A DNA stretch of 64,000 nucleotides from the NCBI RefSeq assembly GCF_020544465.1, contig NZ_CP066126.1:620001-684000 (forward strand), given 5' to 3'. The translations under genes were made by a program, and so were the position numbers. Positions 57,491 to 64,000 of this stretch are shown here, piece after piece (the stretch's first letter is position 1; each line of letters starts with the position of its first letter). The notes beneath the pieces are model-generated. The model ran no database searches. It had not been told where the DNA came from and was given only the letters and a program-made list of their open reading frames with translations. Source of the stretch: Chromobacterium rhizoryzae (GTDB taxonomy: Bacteria; Pseudomonadota; Gammaproteobacteria; Burkholderiales; Chromobacteriaceae).

Positions 57491-58565
57491 GCCGGTGAGG
57501 GACAAGATTGCCAGCGTCGCGGTGCTGGCTTCCGCCTCGGTGCACACCTGGCGTTTCCTGCGCGGCATCGCGCCGCATGTGGACCAGCTCTACTTGGCCT
57601 GCAACGGCGAGGTTCCGGCCGACGTGGCCCCCTTGCTGGCCGGCAGCCTGCGCGTGGATTTCCGTCTGGCGGCGCTGGGCACGGTGTCGCGTCTGCGCGC
57701 CTGGCTGCGCGAAACGCGGCCGCAGCTGCTGCACATCCATCAGGCCAATAGCGTGGCCTGGCACGGCAGCCGCGCCGCGGTCAGCCTGGACTTGCCCATG
57801 GCGCTGACCGCCTGGGGCTCCGACGTGCTTTTGCTGCCGGAGCGCAGCCGGCTGATGCGGGCGATGGTGCGCGCCAATCTGGCCGCCGCCGACGCGATCA
57901 CCTCGGATTCGCTGCACATGGCGGCGAAAATCCGCGAGCTGGCCGGCGAGGGCTGCCGCATCCGTCTGCTCAATTACGGCATGGACGCCATGCCGGAGCC
58001 GGCGGCCAGCGCGGACAAGGGCAAGAGGGTGCTGTCCTGCCGGCTGCACAAGCCGCTCTATCGCATCGACGCCATTCTGCGCGCCTGGCAGAGCGTGGAG
58101 CTGTGCGAGCGTTTCGGCGATTGGCGCTTGACCGTGGCCGCCAGCGGCAGCGAGACCGAGGCCCTGAAGCGCCTGGCCGCCGAGCTGGGCCTGAGCCGCG
58201 TGGACTTCGCCGGCTTCGTTGACAGCGCGACCCTGGGGCGGATGTACGCCGAATCCCGGGTCTTCGTCAGCGTGCCGCGTTCGGACGCCACCAGCGTCAG
58301 CCTGCTGGAAGCGATGGGCCATGGCTGCCTGCCCTTATTGTCCAATCTGCCGGCCAACGGCGAATGGGTGATCGACGGCCTCAACGGCGTGATCGCCGAG
58401 GACGTCGGGCGTTTGGGCGAGGGACTGCTGCGCGCGATGGAACTGGCCGGCGAGGATGCGCGGCTGGACGAAATCGCCGTGCTCAATCGCCGGCTGGTGG
58501 CGGACAAGGGTTTGCATCAGCCGAATATGGCCGGCTTCGCCCAGTTGTACCGGGAGCTGATTTAA
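57483..58565 (+). CDS. glycosyltransferase, family 4
   Basis: A 360-residue GT-B fold glycosyltransferase. The N-terminal domain has SVHTWRFLRGIAPHVDQLYLA and TAWGSDVLLLP, and the donor-binding end is SVPRSDATSVSLLEAMGHGC with the conserved E-x7-E type motif. It probably adds one sugar of the repeat unit on the cytoplasmic face. The donor and linkage are unknown. It overlaps the acyltransferase gene by 8 bases. Confidence 0.88.
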   Translation: MTEPVRDKIASVAVLASASVHTWRFLRGIAPHVDQLYLACNGEVPADVAPLLAGSLRVDFRLAALGTVSRLRAWLRETRPQLLHIHQANSVAWHGSRAAVSLDLPMALTAWGSDVLLLPERSRLMRAMVRANLAAADAITSDSLHMAAKIRELAGEGCRIRLLNYGMDAMPEPAASADKGKRVLSCRLHKPLYRIDAILRAWQSVELCERFGDWRLTVAASGSETEALKRLAAELGLSRVDFAGFVDSATLGRMYAESRVFVSVPRSDATSVSLLEAMGHGCLPLLSNLPANGEWVIDGLNGVIAEDVGRLGEGLLRAMELAGEDARLDEIAVLNRRLVADKGLHQPNMAGFAQLYRELI

Positions 58566-58573
58566 GGAATGAA

Positions 58574-58701
58574 TTTAGCCGCGGAAGCACACGGAAAGAC
58601 AGGGACCAAACGGCATCGCCATCTCCAGGCCATGCTGGCCTTGCCGCAGGCAGGATGCGATGTAAAGCCGAAGTCCCTTCTGTGTGTTTGCGTGGCGTAA
58701 A
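58574..58701. repeat. inverted-repeat element, family B, copy 2
   Basis: About 128 bases in the gap between two glycosyltransferase genes. The ends TTTAGCCGCGGAAGCACACG and CTGTGTGTTTGCGTGGCGTA are diverged versions of those of the copy at 52395-52503. An internal GGCCATGCTGGCC palindrome is present. No coding capacity. Confidence 0.68.
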
Positions 58702-58713
58702 CAAGGTTTACCC

Positions 58714-59808
58714 ATGAAAATTGCCCATCTCACTTCCGCCCATCCGCGTCACGACATCCGCATCTTCGTCAAGGAGTGCGCGAGCCTGGCCGCCGCCGGG
58801 CATGAGGTGACGCTGATCGTGGCCGACGGCCAGGGCGAGGAGATCAACCGCGGCGTGCGTTTCCACGACGTCGGCCCCAAAACCGGCGGCCGTCTGGCGC
58901 GGATGACCGGCACGGTCAAGCGCGTGTATCAGGCGGCGCTGAAGCTGCGCCCTGACGTGGTCCACTTCCACGACCCGGAACTGATTCCCGCCGCGCTGCG
59001 CCTGAAACAGGCCGGCATTAAGGTGGTGTACGACGTGCATGAAGACGTGCCGCGCCAGATCCTGGCCAAGCACTGGATACCCGGCGCGGTGCGCCCCCTG
59101 GTGTCCAGCGGCTTCGAGACGCTGGAAGATTGGGCGGCGCGCCGCTTCGACGCGGTGGTGACCTCGACGCCGCACATCCGCAAGCGCTTCGAGAAGCTGG
59201 GCGCGCGCGCCTTGGACGTGTGCAACTTCCCCATCCTGGAAGAACTGGTGCGCGACACGCCGTGGGAGCAGCGCCGCAACGAGCTGTGCTATATCGGCGG
59301 CATCTCGCGCATCCGCGGCATCGAACCCATTGTCGAGTCCTTGCCGGACACCGCGACGCGGCTGAACCTGGCCGGGCCGTGGAGCGAGAGCGATCTGAAG
59401 GCCCGCGTGTCGGCGCGGCCGGGTTGGGCGAGGGTCAACGACCTGGGCGTGCTGGACCGCAAGGGCGTGGCCGAGGTGCTGGCCAAGAGCAAGATCGGCC
59501 TGGTGACCTTGTTCCCTACGCCGAACTACGTCGACGCCTTGCCGATCAAGCTGTTCGAATACATGGCCGCCGGCATGCCAGTGATCGCGTCGGACTTTCC
59601 GGTGTGGCGCGAGATCGTGGACGACGCCGGCTGCGGCCTGCTGGTGGACCCGCAGGACCCGGCCGCCATTGCCGCCGCCGTCAACGAACTGATGGCCGAC
59701 GAGCCGCGCATGCGGGCGCTGGGCGAGTCCGGCAAGCAGGCGGTATTGAACAAATACAGCTGGGCGGCCGAGGCCGACAAGCTGGTCAAGCTGTACGCAA
59801 CCTTGTAA
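58714..59808 (+). CDS. glycosyltransferase, family 4
   Basis: A 364-residue GT-B enzyme. IAHLTSAHPRHDIRIFVKECASLAAAGHEVTLI (in pieces) is a typical GT4 start, DVVHFHDPELIPAALRLK a conserved loop and PIKLFEYMAAGMPVIASDFP the donor site. It is related in type to the WbpH/WbpJ group, but the linkage is unknown. It begins just after the second family B repeat. Confidence 0.89.
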   Translation: MKIAHLTSAHPRHDIRIFVKECASLAAAGHEVTLIVADGQGEEINRGVRFHDVGPKTGGRLARMTGTVKRVYQAALKLRPDVVHFHDPELIPAALRLKQAGIKVVYDVHEDVPRQILAKHWIPGAVRPLVSSGFETLEDWAARRFDAVVTSTPHIRKRFEKLGARALDVCNFPILEELVRDTPWEQRRNELCYIGGISRIRGIEPIVESLPDTATRLNLAGPWSESDLKARVSARPGWARVNDLGVLDRKGVAEVLAKSKIGLVTLFPTPNYVDALPIKLFEYMAAGMPVIASDFPVWREIVDDAGCGLLVDPQDPAAIAAAVNELMADEPRMRALGESGKQAVLNKYSWAAEADKLVKLYATL

Positions 59809-59811
59809 ACC

Positions 59812-61041
59812 ATGAAAATTCTTTACATCAACCACTATGCCGGCAGTCCCCGGCACGGCATGGAATTCCGTCCCTACTATCTGGCGCGGGAATGGGCGCA
59901 GGCCGGCCATGAAGTCAATATGCTGGCCGCCGATGTCTCCCATCTGCGCCAGACCCATCCGCAAGTGGACGGCAAATACCGGGACGAAGACATAGACAGC
60001 ATCCGCTACACCTGGTGCAAGACCCGCCCTTACGAGGGCAACGGCATCGGCCGCGTGCTCAATATCTTCAGCTTTCTGGCCCGGGTGATGGGCTTGTCCG
60101 GCCGCTATCTGAAGCAGTGGAAGCCGGACGTGGTGATCGCCTCGTCCACCTATCCGCTGGACACCGTGCCGGCGGCCTGGATCGCCGCCAAGACCGGCGC
60201 GCGGCTGGTGTACGAGGTGCATGATCTGTGGCCGCTGACGCCGGTGGAGGTGGGCGGCATGTCGCCCAAACATCCCTTCATCCGCCTGCTGCAATGGGCC
60301 GAGGATTTCGGCTACCGCAAGGCCGACACCGTGGTGTCCATGTTGCCCTGCGCCAAGGACTATATGGTGGCGCACGGCATGGATCCGGCCAAGTACGCGG
60401 TGATCCCCAACGGCATCGACGTCGCCGAATGGCGCGGCGAGGCCGAGGCCCTGCCGGCCGAGCACCGGATGCGGCTGGCGGAGCTGAAAGCGCAGGGGCG
60501 CTTCCTGATCGGTTACGCCGGCGGGCACGGCCTGGCCAATGCGCTGGATTACCTGCTGGAGGCGGCGGCGCTGATGCGGGACGCGCCGGTGACTTTCGTT
60601 CTGGTCGGCGACGGTCCGGACAAGGAGGCCTTGGCGGCGCGCGCGGCCGAGCTAGGGCTGGATAACGTCATCTTCCTGCCATCCATCGCCAAACGCGCGG
60701 TGCCGGGCTTCCTGGCCGAGTGCGACGCGCTCTACATAGGCTGGCGCAAGCTGCCTATCTATCGCTTTGGCATCAACCCCAATAAACTGTTCGACTACCT
60801 GATGGCCGCCAAGCCTGTGATCCATTCGGTGGAGGCCGGCAACGATATGGTGAAAGACGCCGGCGCCGGCATCAGCGTGGGCGCCGAGGACCCGGCCGCG
60901 ATTGCCGACGCGGCGCGGCGGATGGCGGCGACGCCGGCCGAGGAACGCGCGCGCATGGGCGCGGCGGGTCAGGCCTATGTGCAGGAGCACCATGATTACG
61001 CGGTGCTGGCGCGGCGCTTCCTAGCGACGGTGACGCGGTAA
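59812..61041 (+). CDS. glycosyltransferase, family 4 (WbuB-like)
   Basis: A 409-residue GT-B enzyme starting 3 bases after the previous stop. NHYAGSPRHGMEFRPYYLAREWAQAGHEV (in pieces), YEVHDLWPLTPVEVGGMSPKH and GINPNKLFDYLMAAKP match the WbuB-type group, known for transferring amino sugars such as N-acetyl-fucosamine. That fits the amino-sugar chemistry of this locus, but the donor is not proven. Confidence 0.89.
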   Translation: MKILYINHYAGSPRHGMEFRPYYLAREWAQAGHEVNMLAADVSHLRQTHPQVDGKYRDEDIDSIRYTWCKTRPYEGNGIGRVLNIFSFLARVMGLSGRYLKQWKPDVVIASSTYPLDTVPAAWIAAKTGARLVYEVHDLWPLTPVEVGGMSPKHPFIRLLQWAEDFGYRKADTVVSMLPCAKDYMVAHGMDPAKYAVIPNGIDVAEWRGEAEALPAEHRMRLAELKAQGRFLIGYAGGHGLANALDYLLEAAALMRDAPVTFVLVGDGPDKEALAARAAELGLDNVIFLPSIAKRAVPGFLAECDALYIGWRKLPIYRFGINPNKLFDYLMAAKPVIHSVEAGNDMVKDAGAGISVGAEDPAAIADAARRMAATPAEERARMGAAGQAYVQEHHDYAVLARRFLATVTR

Positions 61042-61111
61042 CCGAACTGTAGCCAGGAGGCCTGTGTTCGGGCGTTCCGCTAGATGTGGCGATAAGAAGA
61101 AAGAGAACAAT

Positions 61112-61921
61112 ATGATGAAGAAAGTCTGGATGGCAGGGGTGACCGTCTGCATAGGCTTGGTTACGCTGCCTGCCCAGTCCGCCGGCTTCAACTGCGCTTA
61201 CGCCAAGCTGGAGGTGGAGAAAATGATCTGTGCCGACGCAGAGCTGTCGTCGCTGGATTCGGAACTGGCCAAGCGCTTCACCGTGATTCAGGGCGAGACT
61301 CAAGGCATAGACGGCGATACCGGCAAACGGCTTGATCCTTACGGCAAAGAGCAAGCGTACTGGCTGAAGCAGGTGCGCAACAAGTGCGAGGATGCCTTGT
61401 GCGTACGCGACGCCTACAAGAAGCGGCTGCAGTACTTTGGCAAGGTGGAAAAGGATCTAGGCTTGCTGGTCGCCGCATGCGTGACTCCGGCTTGCGCCGG
61501 TGGTCTGGTGAAACAGAAAGTAGAAGGTAGCCAATATTTCTATTCCGGCTCGGTGCAGCTGGAGGGGGAATACGCTTACGCCCGTGGCGCAAGCGATATG
61601 GACATGGTGGGCGATCAATTCTGTTTCACGCCGACGAAATCGTCCGCGAAGCGGATTCCGCGAGAGCGAGGCGATGATAGAAGTCGTTGGTTCTGTTTTG
61701 AGAATACCGCCCAGGCCAAACGCATGTTTAATGTCTTACCCTTGCTGAAGCTGAAACAGACCTGCGAACTGAGGGGCAAAGCGACGGTGCAGGTGGATCG
61801 TTATATCGCCGACTTGACGCCTAGCGACGTGAACGACACGGCGCGTTTGTTGAAAGTCGTGCGCTTGGGGGCTCCGCGAGTGTTGCCGTATGACGGCGAT
61901 TCTGGAGATTGCCGACGCTAA
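61112..61921 (+). CDS. exported protein with an LprI/DUF1311-like N-terminal domain
   Basis: A protein of about 269 residues with a signal peptide ending near PAQSAGF. The first 90 residues carry the DUF1311/LprI pattern (CAYAKLEVEKMICADAELSSLD, in pieces, then LKQVRNKCEDALCVRDAY), found in some lysozyme inhibitors and other periplasmic proteins. The rest is not recognised and contains several cysteines. It interrupts the run of sugar genes, has a lower GC content than its neighbours and a 70-base spacer before it. It may be an insertion into the locus. Function unknown. Confidence 0.72.
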   Translation: MMKKVWMAGVTVCIGLVTLPAQSAGFNCAYAKLEVEKMICADAELSSLDSELAKRFTVIQGETQGIDGDTGKRLDPYGKEQAYWLKQVRNKCEDALCVRDAYKKRLQYFGKVEKDLGLLVAACVTPACAGGLVKQKVEGSQYFYSGSVQLEGEYAYARGASDMDMVGDQFCFTPTKSSAKRIPRERGDDRSRWFCFENTAQAKRMFNVLPLLKLKQTCELRGKATVQVDRYIADLTPSDVNDTARLLKVVRLGAPRVLPYDGDSGDCRR

Positions 61922-61997
61922 GGCGCCGGGCGGGGCTAAAAGATTTCATATGACGGCAGGCGAGGCCCGCCGTGCTTACGATAGCGGAAAGAATGAT

Positions 61998-63161
61998 ATG
62001 AGCGAAACAAAATTCCTGCCCTTCGCCCTGCCGGACATCGGCGAGGACGAAATCAACGAAGTGGTCGACGCGCTGCGCTCCGGCTGGGTCACCACCGGTC
62101 CCAAGACCAAGCAGTTCGAGGCCGACTTCGCGCAGTTCATCGGCGACGGCGTTGAGGCGATCGCGGTCAACTCCGCCACCGCCGGCTTGCACCTGGCGCT
62201 GGAAGCGATAGGCATCGGCCCCGGCGACGAAGTCATCGTGCCCAGCTACACCTTCACCGCCACCGCCGAAGTGGTGCGCTACCTGGGCGCAGACCCGGTA
62301 TGCGTGGATATGGACGCGGCCACCTTCAACATCAGCCCGGACGCGATCCGCGCGGCGATCACCGCCAAGACCAAGGCGATCATGCCGGTGCATTTCGCCG
62401 GCCTCGCCTGCGAGATGGACGAGATCATCGCCATTGCCCGCGAGCACGGGCTGAAGGTCGTTGAAGACGCCGCCCATGCGTTGCCCACTTATTACAAGGG
62501 CAAGCTGGTGGGGACCCTGGACTCCGACGTCACCGTGTTCAGCTTCTACGCCAACAAGACCATGACCACCGGCGAGGGCGGCATGGTGGTGTCCAAGAAC
62601 AAGGACATCATCGCGCGCTGCAAGGTGATGCGTCTGCACGGCATCAGCCGCGACGCCTTCGACCGCTATGTGTCCAAGACCCCTGCCTGGTTCTACGAAG
62701 TGGTGGCCCCGGGCTTCAAATACAATATGCCGGACACCGCCGCGGCGATGGGCATTCATCAGTTGAAGAAGATCCGCCGCTTCCAGGAATTGCGCGAGGC
62801 GATGGCCCAGCGTTTCGACCGCGAGCTGGCCGACCTGCCGCTGATCCTGCCGGCGCGGCCGAAGGACGCGGGCAGCAACCACGCCTGGCATCTGTATCCG
62901 GTGCGCATCAAGCCGGAGGCCGGCGTCAGCCGCGACGACTTCATCGCCCGGATGGCGGAAAAGGGCATCGGTTGTTCGGTGCACTTCATCCCGCTGCATC
63001 GTCAGCCGGTGTGGCGCGACGGCTATCAGCTGACGCGCGAACAGTTCCCGGTGACCGACGCCGCCTTCGAGGCCGAAGTGACCCTGCCGCTGTACACCCG
63101 GATGACGGACGATGACCAAAGCCGGGTGATCGCCGCGGTGCGCGAGATCCTGAGCGCATGA
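61998..63161 (+). CDS. PLP-dependent nucleotide-sugar aminotransferase (DegT/DnrJ/EryC1)
   Basis: A 387-residue aminotransferase. The PLP lysine is Lys187 in FSFYANKTMTTGEGG, and DEVIVPSYTFTATAEVV and VEDAAHA are typical. The type is that of 4-aminotransferases (PglE/PglC, ArnB, RfbE-like) that act on UDP- or GDP-4-keto-6-deoxy sugars. The start at 61998 follows GGAAAG at 61986-61991. With the phosphoglycosyl transferase and GNAT gene that follow, it suggests a 4-amino or 2,4-diacetamido-6-deoxy sugar as the first residue. The required dehydratase is not in the window. Confidence 0.9.
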   Translation: MSETKFLPFALPDIGEDEINEVVDALRSGWVTTGPKTKQFEADFAQFIGDGVEAIAVNSATAGLHLALEAIGIGPGDEVIVPSYTFTATAEVVRYLGADPVCVDMDAATFNISPDAIRAAITAKTKAIMPVHFAGLACEMDEIIAIAREHGLKVVEDAAHALPTYYKGKLVGTLDSDVTVFSFYANKTMTTGEGGMVVSKNKDIIARCKVMRLHGISRDAFDRYVSKTPAWFYEVVAPGFKYNMPDTAAAMGIHQLKKIRRFQELREAMAQRFDRELADLPLILPARPKDAGSNHAWHLYPVRIKPEAGVSRDDFIARMAEKGIGCSVHFIPLHRQPVWRDGYQLTREQFPVTDAAFEAEVTLPLYTRMTDDDQSRVIAAVREILSA

Positions 63162-63823
63162 GCGAGCGGGGTTCAGACAGCGGCGGCTTGCTGCCGCCGT
63201 GCTGCCGTCCGCGTTGCCACGGTTCGCGGCTGCTGAAGCGCGGCTTCGACATCGTCGCCGCGGGCCTGGGCCTGGCCGCACTGGCGCTGCCGCTGCTTGC
63301 GGTGGCGCTGTGGGTGAAGCTGGATTCGCCGGGGCCGGTGTTTTTCCGCCAGGTGCGGGTAGGGCGGAATGGCACGCTGTTCCGCATCCACAAATTCCGC
63401 ACCATGCAAGTGGACACCGAGCGCCACGGCCAGCTGACCGTGGGCGCGGACGCGCGCGTCACCGGCGCCGGGCGCTTGCTGCGCAAGACCAAGCTGGACG
63501 AACTGCCGCAGTTGATCGATGTGTTGTTCGGCGATATGAGCTTGGTCGGCCCGCGGCCGGAGGTGCCCAAATACGTCGCCCACTATCCGGATGAAGTCCG
63601 CGACATCGTATTGTCGGTGCGCCCCGGCATCACCGATTGGGCGTCGATCAAGATGATAGACGAGAATGAAATCCTGGGTCGGGCCGAGGACCCGGAGCGC
63701 GCCTACATCGAGCAGGTGTTGCCGGAAAAACTGGCCTATTACGTGCGCTATGCCGAAAGCCACAGTCTGGCGGAGGATATCCGCATCATCGTCGCCACGC
63801 TGATGAAGATCGTCAGCCGATGA
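63158..63823 (+). CDS. polyprenyl-phosphate sugar-1-phosphate transferase (initiating)
   Basis: A 221-residue bacterial sugar transferase of the small PglC/WcaJ-C type. One N-terminal membrane helix (DIVAAGLGLAALALPLLAVAL) precedes the catalytic core with KFRTMQVDTE, KTKLDELPQLIDVLFGDMS and LVGPRPEVPKY. It should load the first sugar phosphate on undecaprenyl phosphate to start repeat-unit assembly. Its start overlaps the aminotransferase stop by 4 bases, and the next gene overlaps its own stop. Confidence 0.92.
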   Translation: MSERGSDSGGLLPPCCRPRCHGSRLLKRGFDIVAAGLGLAALALPLLAVALWVKLDSPGPVFFRQVRVGRNGTLFRIHKFRTMQVDTERHGQLTVGADARVTGAGRLLRKTKLDELPQLIDVLFGDMSLVGPRPEVPKYVAHYPDEVRDIVLSVRPGITDWASIKMIDENEILGRAEDPERAYIEQVLPEKLAYYVRYAESHSLAEDIRIIVATLMKIVSR

Positions 63824-64000
63824 CGATTTCCATCCGCTTGGCCGAACCCGGCGATGCCGTCGCTTTAACGGACATTTATCTGGCCTGCCGCCGTGAGATG
63901 AGCTACGCGCCGCTGACGCATAGTGATGCGGCGGTGCAGGCCTGGTTCGCCAATGCGCTGCTGCCGGCGGGCGATGTCTGGCTGGCGGAGCGGCATGGCG
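63820..64000 (+). CDS. GNAT-type acetyltransferase, N-terminal part
   Basis: The first 60 residues of a GNAT-fold acetyltransferase (SIRLAEPGDAVALTDIYLACRR) are present; the right edge cuts the gene. The start overlaps the sugar transferase stop (ATGA). From its position it may acetylate the 4-amino sugar made by the aminotransferase at 61998-63161, but GNAT members are diverse. Confidence 0.75.
   Translation, partial: MTISIRLAEPGDAVALTDIYLACRREMSYAPLTHSDAAVQAWFANALLPAGDVWLAERHG

Overview
The window looks like chromosomal DNA of a Chromobacterium species (Betaproteobacteria, Neisseriales). The best evidence is a convergent LuxI/LuxR pair at 25.2-26.7 kb that closely matches the CviI/CviR quorum-sensing pair of C. 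violaceum as I remember it. High GC, strong third-position bias and the other gene families agree. The species cannot be fixed from sequence alone. No CRISPR array, prophage, rRNA operon or transposase gene was seen.

Layout. 0-7.8 kb: a polyamine-type ABC transporter operon with one ATPase (cut by the left edge), four tandem paralogous binding proteins, an interposed class II aldolase-like gene and two permeases. 7.9-10.5 kb: thiol peroxidase tpx, a solute-binding-like protein, a hairpin-rich intergenic stretch and two small unknown genes. 10.7-12.8 kb: cyanate detoxification (cynTS, divergent cynR). 12.9-20.6 kb: an APC permease with a structured leader, a chemoreceptor, an orphan DNA methyltransferase-like M-S fusion with altered catalytic motifs, and a semialdehyde dehydrogenase. 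20.8-24.8 kb: metNIQ and a nitronate monooxygenase-like flavoprotein. 25-30 kb: cviI/cviR with a clear CviR box, then anaerobic ribonucleotide reductase (nrdD, a frameshifted glycyl-radical tail gene, nrdG) with an FNR-type box. 30-36.5 kb: a LysR regulator, a PuuB-like FAD oxidase, a diguanylate cyclase, the O2-independent ubiquinone genes ubiUVT and a SirB2-like membrane protein. 36.6-40.6 kb: five overlapping type IV pilus minor-pilin genes. 40.8-44.8 kb: recC without recB or recD, and a periplasmic binding protein. 45.0-46.2 kb: a 1 kb AT-rich islet inserted in a tRNA-Met gene, flanked by 79-bp direct repeats. 46.3-50.8 kb: housekeeping genes (MidA-like methyltransferase, pteridine reductase, ttcA, spermidine synthase-like). 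50.8-64 kb: a surface polysaccharide locus.

How the genes work together. The polysaccharide locus encodes the wbpA-wbpB-wbpD-wbpE route to a UDP-2,3-diacetamido uronic acid, a Wzx flippase, an acyltransferase, three GT4 glycosyltransferases, a second sugar aminotransferase, an initiating phosphoglycosyl transferase and the start of a GNAT acetyltransferase. It therefore makes a repeat unit rich in amino sugars. nrdDG and ubiUVT both serve growth without oxygen. The first operon and the PuuB-like oxidase could both concern polyamines, but no sequence link proves it.

Most notable for follow-up: the tRNA-Met islet with perfect att-like repeats and no integrase; the four-fold binding-protein array with a 1,100-bp duplication period; the M-S fusion with QLPF in place of NPPF; the displaced and frameshifted NrdD glycyl-radical domain; two families of short inverted-repeat elements; and several long hairpin leaders that I could not match to a known RNA class.
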